From contig CABJAM010000003.1 in NCBI GenBank assembly GCA_902363555.1, forward strand, positions 685,247 to 749,246: 64,000 bases of DNA. The letters are read 5' to 3'. Shown here piece after piece: positions 35,033-44,645 of the stretch. This DNA comes from Lachnospiraceae bacterium (GTDB taxonomy: Bacteria; Bacillota; Clostridia; Lachnospirales; Lachnospiraceae). Both the position numbers and the translations under genes were made by a program. Below the pieces are notes generated by a model, which was given only the letters and a program-made list of their open reading frames with translations, did no database searches and had not been told where the DNA came from. The stretch's first letter is position 1, and each line of letters starts with the position of its first letter.

Positions 35033-37150
35033 ATGACCAAAGGTATGATCAAAAAAACAGAATTTAAAACCTTTTCCATGGACCTTGCAGGCCGTCCGCT
35101 CGTTGTCGAGATCGGCAGAGTGGCTGCTCAGGCCAATGGTGCAGCATTTATGCATTATGGAGATACAGTTGTATTATCCACAGCAACCGCCAGCGAAAAA
35201 CCGAGAGATGGGATTGATTTCTTCCCTCTGAGTGTTGAATATGAAGAGAAATTATATGCCGTAGGAAAGATTCCTGGAGGCTTTAATAAACGTGAAGGAA
35301 AGGCATCGGAAAACTCCGTCCTTACCTGCCGCGTGATCGACCGCCCCATGCGTCCGTTATTCCCTAAGGATTACAGAAATGACGTGACCCTTAACAACCT
35401 CGTTATGTGCGTGGATCAGGACTGCTCACCGGAGCTGACCGCCATGCTTGGTTCCGCCATTGCGGCTACCATTTCCGATATCCCATTTGACGGCCCTTGC
35501 GCCACGACCCAGGTAGGTCTTGTCAATGGCGAATTTGTATTTAACCCCACGGCCGATCAGAAGGCTGCTTCCGATCTGGCCCTGACCGTTGCCTCCACGA
35601 GAGATAAGGTCATTATGATCGAGGCCGGTGCCAATGAAGTGCCGGAGGATAAAATGATCGAGGCGATCTTTGCAGCCCATGAGCTGAACCAGAAGATCAT
35701 TGCTTTCATCGACACGATCGTGGCTGAATGTGGCAAAGAAAAACACACCTATACAAGCTGCGGCGTTCCGGAAGAGCTTATGAACGCCATCAAAGAGATC
35801 GTAACACCGGAAGCTATGGAGGAAGCCGTATTTACCGACGTTAAGCAGGTGCGCGAGGAAAATATCCGTCAGATCAAGGATCTGCTTGCTGAAAAGTTTG
35901 CAGACAACGAAGAATGGCTGCCGCTTATTGACGATGCTGTTTATCAGTATCAGAAAAAGACGGTCCGCAAGATGATCTTAAAGGATCACAAGCGTCCGGA
36001 CGGCCGCGCCATCAACGAAATCCGTCCGCTGGCTGCGGAGGTTGATATTCTGCCAAGAACTCACGGCTCCGGTATGTTCACCCGTGGACAGACTCAGATC
36101 TGTACAGTGACGACTCTGGCTCCTATGTCTGAAGCTCAGAGACTGGACGGCCTGGATGAGGCTGAGACGAGCAAACGCTATATGCATCACTATAATTTCC
36201 CATCCTATTCCGTAGGCGAGACAAAGCCCTCCAGAGGACCGGGAAGACGTGAGATCGGTCATGGCGCTCTGGCAGAGCGTGCGCTGCTGCCTGTACTGCC
36301 TTCCGTAGAGGAATTTCCCTACGCTATCCGTACTGTATCCGAGACATTTGAGTCCAACGGCTCCACATCTCAGGCAAGTGTATGTGCATCCACATTGTCT
36401 CTGATGGCTGCCGGTGTTCCCATTAAGAAACAGGTTGCAGGTATTTCCTGCGGACTTGTGACCGGAGACAGTGATGATGATTATCTTGTACTCACCGATA
36501 TCCAGGGTCTGGAAGACTTCTTTGGCGATATGGACTTTAAGGTTGCCGGTACCCATGATGGTATCACAGCTATCCAGATGGATATTAAGATCCACGGTCT
36601 GACCCGTGCCATCATCGAGGAAGCTATTTATAAAACAAAAGAAGCCAGAGAGTTCATTATTAACGAAGTGCTCACACCCTGCATTGCCCAGCCAAGAACT
36701 GAGGTTGGCGCTTATGCTCCAAAGATCATCCAGATCCAGATCGATCCTGCCAAGATTGGCGAGGTTGTAGGACAGAAGGGTAAAGTGATCAATCAGATCA
36801 TCGACGAGACTCATGTAAAGATCGATATCGATGATGACGGCAGCGTTTCCATCTGCGGTATCAGCAAGGACGATATTGGCCGCGCTGTAAAGATGATCCA
36901 TATGATCGTAGATGAATTTGAAGAGGGCCGTATTTATGAAGGTACGGTTGTCAGCATTAAGGAATTTGGTGCATTTGTAGAATTTGCACCGGGCAAGGAT
37001 GGTCTTGTTCATATTTCCAAGCTGGCCAATAAGCGTGTCAATAAAGTAGAGGACGTACTGAGCCTTGGCGATGTTGTTAAAGCCAAATGCATGGGCAAGG
37101 ATAAAATGGGCCGTGTAAGCTTCAGTATCCGCGATGCTGTTGAACAATAA
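35033..37150 (+). CDS. pnp: Polyribonucleotide nucleotidyltransferase
   Basis: Phosphorolytic 3'-5' exoribonuclease, 705 aa from ATG 35033, the family length. Domain order: RNase PH 1 (from about residue 10), a helical linker, RNase PH 2 (from about 320, with GSGMFTRGQTQ and the GDSDDDYLVLTDIQGLEDFFGDMDF region in pieces), a KH domain (VVGQKGKVINQI) and an S1 domain (GTVVSIKEFGAFVEF). ATG 35033 has AAAGGAG 7 bases upstream; a frame open from 34964 is not used. Confidence 0.97.
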   Translation: MTKGMIKKTEFKTFSMDLAGRPLVVEIGRVAAQANGAAFMHYGDTVVLSTATASEKPRDGIDFFPLSVEYEEKLYAVGKIPGGFNKREGKASENSVLTCRVIDRPMRPLFPKDYRNDVTLNNLVMCVDQDCSPELTAMLGSAIAATISDIPFDGPCATTQVGLVNGEFVFNPTADQKAASDLALTVASTRDKVIMIEAGANEVPEDKMIEAIFAAHELNQKIIAFIDTIVAECGKEKHTYTSCGVPEELMNAIKEIVTPEAMEEAVFTDVKQVREENIRQIKDLLAEKFADNEEWLPLIDDAVYQYQKKTVRKMILKDHKRPDGRAINEIRPLAAEVDILPRTHGSGMFTRGQTQICTVTTLAPMSEAQRLDGLDEAETSKRYMHHYNFPSYSVGETKPSRGPGRREIGHGALAERALLPVLPSVEEFPYAIRTVSETFESNGSTSQASVCASTLSLMAAGVPIKKQVAGISCGLVTGDSDDDYLVLTDIQGLEDFFGDMDFKVAGTHDGITAIQMDIKIHGLTRAIIEEAIYKTKEAREFIINEVLTPCIAQPRTEVGAYAPKIIQIQIDPAKIGEVVGQKGKVINQIIDETHVKIDIDDDGSVSICGISKDDIGRAVKMIHMIVDEFEEGRIYEGTVVSIKEFGAFVEFAPGKDGLVHISKLANKRVNKVEDVLSLGDVVKAKCMGKDKMGRVSFSIRDAVEQ

Positions 37151-37167
37151 ATCTATATAATAAAATT

Positions 37168-37211
37168 AGCCCGGCGGTTTTGGCAAAAGCTAAAGCCGCC
37201 GGGCTGTTTTT
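37168..37211 (+). terminator. pnp terminator
   Basis: AGCCCGGCGG (37168-37177) pairs with CCGCCGGGCT (37196-37205), followed by GTTTTT. It may also serve the convergent gene on the other strand. Confidence 0.88.
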
Positions 37212-37240
37212 GAATCGTTTATTACGTACTTTGAAAAAAA

Positions 37241-38194
37241 TCAGTGGTTTCCGTATTTAAATGCATGTTTAAAGTGCTCATCGATGAATGTGGGTACAAA
37301 ATCAAAGGTGACGGTCAACGGGAAGGCGACAAAGCTTCCGCCGGGGGCCAGCTCATCCATGGTGCGGGCGACCTCATTGCGGATCTCCTCCTCGGTGACG
37401 CCCGGCCGGTCAAAGACATTCTGGGTATCATATCCGCCCACGAAGGTGAGCCGGTCCTGATATTTATCCTTTAACTGGCGTATGGGATTGGTGATCTGGA
37501 GCGGGTCAATGGCGTCGATGCCCAGTTCCACAAGCTCGTCAAAAATCGGCTCGATATAACCGCAGGAGTGGTGCTCGTAAATAATACCGGCTTTATGGGT
37601 GGCGTCGATCACTCTTTTTAACGGTTCCTTAAAAAACTGCCGCCATAGATCGGGAGACATGAGCATACGGTCATTGGCGCCGTAATCATCGTGGAAGCAG
37701 AGCACATCGGGATGGTAGTATTTGCCCATGATCTCGATGAGCTGTACCTTATAATCGGTAATGGCGTCCACCAGCGCCTGATATTCCGCCGGCTCCTCAT
37801 ACATGGCCACAAAAGCGTCCTCAAAGCCCATGAGCGCGTGCGTCCGCTCAAACATGCCGTTAATGAGCATGAGATAGGAAATTTTATTTTCCCGGTCCCA
37901 GCCGGCCGTTTCTTTCGCTGCCGCGGCTTCCCAGTCGATGGCGTTAAGATCCGGGAAATGGACCTGCTCCCGCCATTTTGTTATATCGGTCAGCACCTTC
38001 GTGCCCGGCTTGACCATGGCGGCCAGTACCAGCGGAACAAATTCCCATTCCACGCCGAACCAGTCTTTACCGCCGGCCTCAGCTCGTTCGTTCATCGTCT
38101 CCGGTTTGAGAAAATCAAAGTCCGTAAAAAAGTTTGGCACATAGCCGATATTTTTGTGGGCGTAAACACCCAGCAATTGCTCGCGTTTTGTCAT
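37241..38194 (-). CDS. Uroporphyrinogen decarboxylase-fold protein, methyltransferase type
   Basis: This is a 317 aa protein of the UroD superfamily. The zinc-type HHSCGYIEPIFDEL motif and IDAIDPLQ are seen in corrinoid-dependent methyltransferases (MtaA/MtbA-like), while the arginine and aspartate signature of heme UroD is absent. It may act on a methylated substrate or corrinoid, or have lost that role; no corrinoid protein is nearby. Start 38194 fits GGAGGAA 9 bases upstream. The LysR gene lies upstream on the same strand. Confidence 0.78.
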   Translation of the reverse strand: MTKREQLLGVYAHKNIGYVPNFFTDFDFLKPETMNERAEAGGKDWFGVEWEFVPLVLAAMVKPGTKVLTDITKWREQVHFPDLNAIDWEAAAAKETAGWDRENKISYLMLINGMFERTHALMGFEDAFVAMYEEPAEYQALVDAITDYKVQLIEIMGKYYHPDVLCFHDDYGANDRMLMSPDLWRQFFKEPLKRVIDATHKAGIIYEHHSCGYIEPIFDELVELGIDAIDPLQITNPIRQLKDKYQDRLTFVGGYDTQNVFDRPGVTEEEIRNEVARTMDELAPGGSFVAFPLTVTFDFVPTFIDEHFKHAFKYGNH

Positions 38195-38216
38195 AAGCGA
38201 TTCCTCCAATATACAT

Positions 38217-38361
38217 GTTCGGTCTGGCTGAACGTTACTTTGTAATATCTATTTTAACGGAGGTCCGCTCAGTTGTAAAAAGCTTATTTTCTATGGTTCC
38301 ATACGGTTTGCGAATAGTAAAATTTACGTTACTGTTTACTGGCCTGCCAGTGAACAGTAAC
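38217..38361. repeat. Two GTAAC-GTTC-type palindromes
   Basis: A short one, GTTCGGTCTGGCTGAAC, is centred near 38226. A longer one at 38328-38361 has arms GTTACTGTTTACTGG / CCAGTGAACAGTAAC. They flank the spacer between the LysR gene and the UroD-fold gene. Confidence 0.65.
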
Positions 38362-38365
38362 AAAT

Positions 38366-39250
38366 TTACCGCTTTGTTTTAAAATAGTCCAGAAGGATCG
38401 GCAGGGCAAAATTATTGTTCTGGGGATTCCATGCCAGCACTGCGTTCATTGGCGGGAGATCAGTAAGCGGCACGACCTTAACAGCGTCGGACTTTACAAT
38501 GGTCATCCCGTCGTTTAAAAGTGCGCATTTTAGACCTGCCTCCACCCATAAAATGGCGTCATCCATCGTATCGACAAAGTGAAAACTGGGGTAATAACCG
38601 CATAGCTGCCGGCACGTATCACGGACCAGCTCCACTCCGGAGGGGCACTCCTGTGTATTGACAATGACCAGAGATTCCTGCTCAAAATCTTTTAAGGTGA
38701 CGTTTTTTTTGGAGGCCAGAGGATGGCGTCTGGGGATGATCAAAACCGGACGCAGCAGCTTGATATTTTTATAATTGATCCCTGGACGGAGACTGATATC
38801 AAAGTCATAGGTGATCACCGCGTCCAGGCTGCAGTCATACAAATGATCAATCAGTGCCGAAAAAGAGGAGCGGATCAGATGGATACGAATATTTGGATAG
38901 ACAGTCTCAATGTGTTCCACAAAGTCGGGCAGCAGACCCGCGATATCCAGGCCGTCGATGACACCGATGCTTATGTTGCCAATGAGCCCGAAGCTGGCTT
39001 CCCTGGCTTTTTCTACGATAGTGTCATAAGTTTCCATGAGGTGGGAGAGCTCCTCAAAAAGCACGGTTCCCCCCGGCGTGAGCCGGAGCGTTTTATTATT
39101 CCGGATAAACAACTGCATGTTCAGCTCCGATTCAATGGCTGTGATCTGACGGCTCAGTGTGGGCTGGGTAACGTAAAGCCTGGCGGCGGCCTCGGTAAAA
39201 TTCAGGCATCGGGCGGCCTCAATAAAATATTTGATCTGTGTAAATGTCAT
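38366..39250 (-). CDS. LysR-family regulator
   Basis: This is a 295 aa LysR regulator. The start MTFTQIKYFIEAARCLNF, set by GGGGAGG 8 bases before ATG 39250, gives the standard N-terminus, and the HTH is EAAARLYVTQPTLSRQITAIE. A C-terminal effector domain follows. It may control the UroD-fold gene (same strand, downstream) or the divergent DegV gene. Confidence 0.87.
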   Translation of the reverse strand: MTFTQIKYFIEAARCLNFTEAAARLYVTQPTLSRQITAIESELNMQLFIRNNKTLRLTPGGTVLFEELSHLMETYDTIVEKAREASFGLIGNISIGVIDGLDIAGLLPDFVEHIETVYPNIRIHLIRSSFSALIDHLYDCSLDAVITYDFDISLRPGINYKNIKLLRPVLIIPRRHPLASKKNVTLKDFEQESLVIVNTQECPSGVELVRDTCRQLCGYYPSFHFVDTMDDAILWVEAGLKCALLNDGMTIVKSDAVKVVPLTDLPPMNAVLAWNPQNNNFALPILLDYFKTKR

Positions 39251-39448
39251 AGTAAAAACCTCCCCGGGTATAAAGCGCCGGTATACTATCCCTGATCTAT
39301 TAGATTGCCGTATATTATCCTTAAACTGCTGTACGGCAGCACTGGTACCCATATTCGCATATCTGTATTATTATTGAAATTATAGCCCGGGCAAATGTTT
39401 TGTGCAAGGGAATATTTGAACGAATCCTGAACAATTTGTAATTATGCA

Positions 39449-39477
39449 TTGCTTTATTTGCCAAAATCAAATATAAT
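39449..39477 (+). promoter_or_regulatory. DegV gene promoter
   Basis: TTGCTT (39449-39454), 17 bases, TATAAT (39472-39477), 69 bases before the start. Confidence 0.5.
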
Positions 39478-39546
39478 TTTATTAACTGCCACGCAGCAAT
39501 CCTGCGGCCGGGCAGATGACCGATTAATTTTGAAAAGGGGAAAAGT

Positions 39547-40416
39547 ATGAAAGATTTTGTTATAACAACTGAGAGTAATTCCGATATGCCTGTGGAATTT
39601 TTGCAGGAAAACGGCGTGGTCGTTATTCCTCATTATTATAGTGTCGACGAAGAGGTTTACGGTGATGGAAAGGAGATGACTGTCCGGGAATTTTATGATG
39701 CTATGCGCGCCCAGAAGAAGGCGGCCACCATGGCCAGCAATCCGGCGGTTATTTTAGAGAAGTTTACGGAAATCGCCAAATCCGGCAGGGATATATTACA
39801 TATCAGCTTTTCGTCAGCTCTGAGCGGTGGATACAGTAATATCGTAGCCGGGGCCAGGGAAGTTATGGATGAAAATCCGGGGATGAATATCCGTGTGGTG
39901 GATACACTCAGTGTATCTATGGCGGAAGGCATCCTTATGAAAGCCGCTCTGGATATGAGGGCGGAGGGGAAATCCATGGAAGAAGCCGCAGACGCTGTGG
40001 AGGCTCTGGTGCCCCATCTTTGCGTCCAGTTTACGGTGGATGATCTGAATCATCTGTACCGGGGCGGCCGGTTGTCCAAAACAACGGCTATTTTCGGAAC
40101 ACTGGCAAATATCAAGCCGATCCTGTATATCGACGATGCCGGAAAGCTGGTGGCTCTGGACAAGACCCGGGGACGTAAAAAGTCATTGAACCTGCTTGTG
40201 AAAAATATGTCCGAACGGCTGGGAAGCTTTAAGGATAAACAGAAATTTATCGGTGTGGTCCACGGCGACTGCCGGGAGGATGCCGATTATGTGGCGGATC
40301 TGATCCGCAGCGAGCTGGGATATGAAAATATCATCATCCAGCCGGTAGGGCCAAGCATCGGCGCCCATTCCGGTCCGGGGGCCGTAGGCGTATTGTTCCT
40401 GGGCGATCATCGCTGA
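39547..40416 (+). CDS. DegV-family fatty acid-binding protein
   Basis: This is a 289 aa DegV/FakB-like protein. Family motifs: TTESNSDMP at the N-terminus, FSSALSGGYSN, and GPSIGAHSGPGAVGV near the C-terminus. FakB proteins bind a fatty acid and present it to the kinase FakA for phosphorylation; FakA is not in the window. AAAAGGGG precedes ATG 39547. Confidence 0.9.
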   Translation: MKDFVITTESNSDMPVEFLQENGVVVIPHYYSVDEEVYGDGKEMTVREFYDAMRAQKKAATMASNPAVILEKFTEIAKSGRDILHISFSSALSGGYSNIVAGAREVMDENPGMNIRVVDTLSVSMAEGILMKAALDMRAEGKSMEEAADAVEALVPHLCVQFTVDDLNHLYRGGRLSKTTAIFGTLANIKPILYIDDAGKLVALDKTRGRKKSLNLLVKNMSERLGSFKDKQKFIGVVHGDCREDADYVADLIRSELGYENIIIQPVGPSIGAHSGPGAVGVLFLGDHR

Positions 40417-40469
40417 AGCATAAGACGGCCATTGCTGAAATTACCCGAAGTGAGGGAAGGTATTAGAAA

Positions 40470-41579
40470 ATGAAAATGCAGGATACGATTCTGGTTGTCG
40501 ATGATATCGAAATGAACCGGATGATCTTGAGTGAAATTTTTAGTGATAAGTATAAAATTCTTGAAGCGCAAAATGGTATTGAAGCGCTGGCGGTTTTAGA
40601 GGAAAACCAGGAGTCCATCGCCGTTATTTTACTGGATGTGATCATGCCTGTCATGGACGGCTTTGAGGTGCTCCAGATATTGAGCAAGCGGCATATGCTC
40701 ACAAAAATACCGGTCATACTCGTCACTGGGGATACCTCGGAAAATACCGAGAAAAAGGGATATGACACCGGTGTTTCCGATATTATCATAAAGCCATTTG
40801 ATTCCCATATCGTACGTCGGCGGGTGGATAATATCATCGATCTGTACCAGCATAAGAACAAGCTGGAATCGCTTGTTTTGGAGCAGACCAAAAAGCTGTC
40901 CGAGCAAAACGCCGTACTGATCCGGCAGGCGGCTCAGCTCCAGGAGATGAACGACCATATTATTGACGCCATGAGTAATATCGTGGAGTTTCGGAATATG
41001 GAGTCCGGCAGCCATGTCAAGCGCATTAAAAAGTTTACACAGTGCATGGCGGAATGTATTGCTGACAATTATCCGGAATATGCCCTGGATACCGAAAAAA
41101 TCCGTCTGATCACCCAGTCCTCAGCCATGCATGATATTGGAAAAATTGTTATTCCCGACAGTATACTGCTAAAGCCTGGGAAGCTGACCCGGGAGGAGTT
41201 TGAGGTTATGAAGACCCATACGGTGCGGGGCTGTGAGCTGATGCGGTTTATCGTGGATTTCCAGGATGCGGCGTTTTACCGGTACAGCTATGATATATGC
41301 CGCTATCATCACGAGCGCTACGACGGCCGCGGCTATCCCGACGGTCTGATCGGCGAGGAGATCCCCATAGCGGCGCAGATCGTTTCTCTGGCGGATGTGT
41401 ACGATGCACTGGTCAGTGAGCGCGTCTATAAGAAAGCTTTTGATAAGGATACCGCATTCCATATGATTTTAAATGGCGAGTGCGGAACCTTTTCACCTAA
41501 AATATTAAATTGTTTTAAACGATGCCGGCCTCAGTTTGAACGCATGGCCGATGAAGGAGATGTGGCATATGAACAGTGA
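40470..41579 (+). CDS. Response regulator with HD-GYP output domain
   Basis: This is a 369 aa two-component output protein. The receiver domain covers residues 5-125, with VVDDIEMNR, the phosphorylated aspartate D56 in LLDVIMP, and IIKPFD. A coiled linker leads to the HD-GYP phosphodiesterase domain (about 165-350), whose metal and catalytic motifs are MHDIGKI and HHERYDGRGYPDGL. Such proteins cleave cyclic di-GMP or related dinucleotides. The next gene, an Hpt protein, overlaps by 11 bases, so the two probably share a phosphorelay. Confidence 0.88.
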   Translation: MKMQDTILVVDDIEMNRMILSEIFSDKYKILEAQNGIEALAVLEENQESIAVILLDVIMPVMDGFEVLQILSKRHMLTKIPVILVTGDTSENTEKKGYDTGVSDIIIKPFDSHIVRRRVDNIIDLYQHKNKLESLVLEQTKKLSEQNAVLIRQAAQLQEMNDHIIDAMSNIVEFRNMESGSHVKRIKKFTQCMAECIADNYPEYALDTEKIRLITQSSAMHDIGKIVIPDSILLKPGKLTREEFEVMKTHTVRGCELMRFIVDFQDAAFYRYSYDICRYHHERYDGRGYPDGLIGEEIPIAAQIVSLADVYDALVSERVYKKAFDKDTAFHMILNGECGTFSPKILNCFKRCRPQFERMADEGDVAYEQ

Positions 41580-41940
41580 AGTAAAAGAAGCGCTGGTGTC
41601 CGCGGAGATCAATGTGGATGAAGCATTGAGACGGATGCTTGGTAACGAGGGCCTCCTGCTGAAATTCCTCGGAAAGTTCTGCGAGGATGAGAGCTACAAT
41701 AAGCTTGTAGCGGCCATGGAAAGCGGCGACCGCAAGGAGGCGTTTATCGCTGCCCATACACTTAAAGGGCTGGCTGGAAATCTTGGCCTTACAGGTCTTA
41801 TGAATGCCGTTGTGCCTGTGGTTGAAGCACTGTGCGGCGATGGACCGGATACCTTTGATCCGGAGCTGCTGGCAGGTGATATGGCCAAGGTATCCGAAAA
41901 GTACGCGATGGCATTCAATGCCATCCGCGAGAATGTATAA
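41569..41940 (+). CDS. Hpt phosphotransfer protein
   Basis: This is a 123 aa four-helix phosphotransfer protein. The phosphohistidine lies in AAHTLKGLAGNLGL, matching the Hpt pattern HxLKGxAxxLG. ATG 41569 is preferred because GGAG sits before it and it overlaps the HD-GYP gene by 11 bases. It probably carries phosphate to or from that receiver. No kinase is adjacent, so it likely links to a kinase elsewhere. Confidence 0.86.
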   Translation: MNSEVKEALVSAEINVDEALRRMLGNEGLLLKFLGKFCEDESYNKLVAAMESGDRKEAFIAAHTLKGLAGNLGLTGLMNAVVPVVEALCGDGPDTFDPELLAGDMAKVSEKYAMAFNAIRENV

Positions 41941-41959
41941 TCAGTAATACTCGACAAAT

Positions 41960-42026
41960 GCTGCCACGTTCATAAATAGTGTTTTTCTGTTTTTACAGAA
42001 AGCCTGTTTTGACCGTGGCAGCTTTT
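41960..42026 (+). terminator. Terminator after the Hpt gene
   Basis: GCTGCCACG (41960-41968) pairs with CGTGGCAGC (42014-42022), with an inner TTTCTGT/ACAGAAA hairpin and a T run after. It lies between convergent genes. Confidence 0.8.
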
Positions 42027-42069
42027 TATTTGCCTATTTTTTAGTTATTTGCGCCAGTACAGCATTGCA

Positions 42070-42945
42070 TTACGGCCTCTGCGGCTCCAAAGCGGCCTCT
42101 GACTGGCGGCTCACCTGGAGGCGGAGCTGGTTGGGTGTTTTTCCGTATCTGGATCGGAATAAGCGCATAAAAAGCTTATAATTGGTAAATCCGTGGATTT
42201 CCAGCAATTCGTTGATGCTCAGATCTGTCTCCATAAGATCCATAAAAATATGTTCCATACGCACAGAATTTAAATATTCCAGGAAGGTCATGCCCATATA
42301 TTTCCTGAAAAAACGGGTAAAATAATCCGGGTTTAAGGAAACCAGGTCCGCCACCTGGGAAACGGTGAGGTTTTCTTTGTAATGCTTGCGAATATAATCG
42401 GCAATAATGCCAAGCCGCTCCATATACCGGGCCGAGGCGGCCACCCTTTCGGCGGATATTTCCTTGGAGAAATAGTGGCGGAGCCGGTAGAGCAGGTCAA
42501 AGATCAGGCTGTGCACAAGCAGGATGCTGTCAGGGGAGGGCAGGGGATAGAGCTGGACAATGCGGTCCATATCTTCCCGTATTTTTAAGTACTGTTCCAT
42601 GAGTGCAGGCATTTGCACGGTCTTACCAAAATGGAACCTCACCCGGTCGATTTCTGGAATGAAATTTTTCAGGTAGCTGTAGGATATTTGGAGGAGCAGG
42701 TAGTGGACACCATTTTTATTGATAAAGCTGTGGATCTCTCTGGGGTTGACGATGACAAATTCTCCGGCCTTAAGTGTCCAGCGCCGGTCGTCCACACGAA
42801 CATCCTGGTCGCCGGAAAGTATATAAACGATTTCCATGCTGTTGTGCCAATGGCTGGCCGTATATGAGGGCGGACCGTCCGTAACATTATACAAGATGTC
42901 AATATCCGAGTTGTAGGTTATGTTTTCGTGAGTAGCACCGAGCAT
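42070..42945 (-). CDS. AraC-family regulator
   Basis: This is a 291 aa AraC regulator. An N-terminal cupin domain (HWHNSMEIVYILSG, VNPREIHSF) binds an effector. The C-terminal double HTH includes LTVSQVADLVSLNPDYFTR and the signature around FRSRYGKTPNQLRL. Start 42945 is chosen because AGGAGG lies 11 bases upstream; the frame runs 27 codons further with no family match. It is divergent from the MATE gene and probably controls it. Confidence 0.85.
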   Translation of the reverse strand: MLGATHENITYNSDIDILYNVTDGPPSYTASHWHNSMEIVYILSGDQDVRVDDRRWTLKAGEFVIVNPREIHSFINKNGVHYLLLQISYSYLKNFIPEIDRVRFHFGKTVQMPALMEQYLKIREDMDRIVQLYPLPSPDSILLVHSLIFDLLYRLRHYFSKEISAERVAASARYMERLGIIADYIRKHYKENLTVSQVADLVSLNPDYFTRFFRKYMGMTFLEYLNSVRMEHIFMDLMETDLSINELLEIHGFTNYKLFMRLFRSRYGKTPNQLRLQVSRQSEAALEPQRP

Positions 42946-43091
42946 GGCTGGTAAATCCTCCTGGTATATATTTAGGTTTATCATAAGGTCTGGCTGGAAA
43001 AAAATCAACAATATTTTTAAAAACAAGAGTGGTATTATCGTTTTTCATCTAAGCGGTTATGATATGCCCTTCGTTATTTTATCATGGAAAA

Positions 43092-43155
43092 GTCGGAATC
43101 GACCTACGATAATGTCGGAATCAAATATTGAATTTAATAACTATGGTGCTATACT
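43092..43155 (+). promoter_or_regulatory. AraC-type operator and MATE promoter
   Basis: GTCGGAATC occurs twice in direct order, at 43092-43100 and 43114-43122, 22 bases apart (two helical turns). Directly after come TTGAAT (43128-43133), a 16-base spacer and TATACT (43150-43155). Two half-sites next to the -35 fit class II activation by an AraC protein, here the divergent one. Confidence 0.5.
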
Positions 43156-43254
43156 TTAGCAGAGTGATAAACAGCCAGGCACCGCCAAAAACCGGTCGAC
43201 CGGCGGGAAAAAGCTGTGATCACCAATAAAATTTGTAAATGGATGGTGAGAGAT

Positions 43255-44631
43255 TTGGCAAAAGACATGACACGAGGAAAACCATTGAACCTGATTATAG
43301 CCTTTTGTATCCCGTTGATGCTTGGAACCCTGTTCCAGCAATTGTATAGCATGGTGGATGCCATTGTGGTGGGCAAATTTGTCGGCGTAAATGCCCTGGC
43401 CGGCGTAGGCTCCACCGGTGCGGTGAATTTCCTGATCCTGGGATTCGCCAACGGTGTGTGCGGCGGTTTTTCTATTATGTACGGCCAGCGCTACGGCGCA
43501 AAAGATTATGCAGGCATGCGCAATTATATTGCCAATGCGATTTATCTGTCGGTGGGGATCGCCGCAGTACTGACACCGCTGACGGTGATTTTCTGCCGGC
43601 AGATATTGCTGCTCATGGATACTCCGGCGGAAATCTTTGACGAGGCCTATGGCTATATCGTCATTATATTTGCCGGCATTGCTGTGCTGATGATGTACAA
43701 CTGCGCAGCAGCTATACTGCGTTCCATCGGCGACAGCCGTACGCCGGTGATTGCCCTGGTGGCGGCCGCACTGCTGAATATTATTATGGATCTTTTGTTT
43801 GTTATTGTAATCCCTATGGGCGTTTACGGCGTAGCCATAGCCACGGTGATCTCCCAGGGGATTTCCGGAGCGGTTTGTTTTATCTACATGTTTAAAAAGT
43901 ATGAGGTGCTGCGTTTCCAGCCGGGAGAGTGGTGCCGGGATACTGAGAAGATGCGCCGGCTTATGGGCGTGGGCCTTCCGATGGCTTTACAGTTTTCCAT
44001 TACAGCCATTGGCAGTGTGATCTTACAGGCGGCCGTCAATGGTCTGGGCGCCGTATCTGTGGCCGCTATGGCTGCTGCCGGACGGGTTCAGATGTTTTTC
44101 GGCTCCGCCATGGAATCCATCGGCCTGACGATGACCACCTATTGCAGTCAGAACATAGGCGCTATGAAGTTTGAACGGATTCGCAAGGGCGTTTTTATCG
44201 CTGTGATACTGGAAACGGTTTTCAGTCTGTTTACGCTTGTTATGCTGAACCTTTTTGGCACGACCATGGCGTTGCTTTTTATCGATGCCTCGGAAGTGGA
44301 GGTTATGGAGAAAATCCGGATCTTCCTTCAGATCAATTCGGTGTTTTATGTGCTGCTGGGCGTACTCTATGTGCTGCGCAACAGTATCCAGGGCATGGGC
44401 TACGGCGTGCTGCCGATGTTTGCTGGGCTTTTTGAGCTGGTGGCCCGCGCTTTTACAGCGTTTGTGCTGGTGGGTCACCTGGGGTTTACTGGGGCTGCGC
44501 TGGCAAATCCGGTGGCGTGGATCGCGGCGGATGTATTGCTGGTCGGAGTGTATTTGTATATTCGTAAAAATGTGCTGGTGGAGCAGCATCGCATGCCGCC
44601 GGGAGTTTCGGGGCGGGTGCAGAGATGCTGA
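43255..44631 (+). CDS. MATE-family multidrug exporter
   Basis: This is a sodium- or proton-coupled exporter with twelve membrane segments. The N-terminus matches the family: AKDMTRGKPLNLIIAF and MLGTLFQQLYSMVDAIVVG. The start is uncertain. TTG 43255 gives the family-typical length (458 aa) with GGTGAGA before it. GTG 43216 adds 13 residues and ATG 43267 loses 4. It is likely controlled by the divergent AraC regulator. Confidence 0.87.
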   Translation: MAKDMTRGKPLNLIIAFCIPLMLGTLFQQLYSMVDAIVVGKFVGVNALAGVGSTGAVNFLILGFANGVCGGFSIMYGQRYGAKDYAGMRNYIANAIYLSVGIAAVLTPLTVIFCRQILLLMDTPAEIFDEAYGYIVIIFAGIAVLMMYNCAAAILRSIGDSRTPVIALVAAALLNIIMDLLFVIVIPMGVYGVAIATVISQGISGAVCFIYMFKKYEVLRFQPGEWCRDTEKMRRLMGVGLPMALQFSITAIGSVILQAAVNGLGAVSVAAMAAAGRVQMFFGSAMESIGLTMTTYCSQNIGAMKFERIRKGVFIAVILETVFSLFTLVMLNLFGTTMALLFIDASEVEVMEKIRIFLQINSVFYVLLGVLYVLRNSIQGMGYGVLPMFAGLFELVARAFTAFVLVGHLGFTGAALANPVAWIAADVLLVGVYLYIRKNVLVEQHRMPPGVSGRVQRC

Positions 44632-44645
44632 AAATGTGAAGTGTG

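Noticed and set aside
35978..37147. A long open frame on the minus strand opposite pnp (about 389 codons)
   Set aside because: It is a shadow of pnp without any protein family features.
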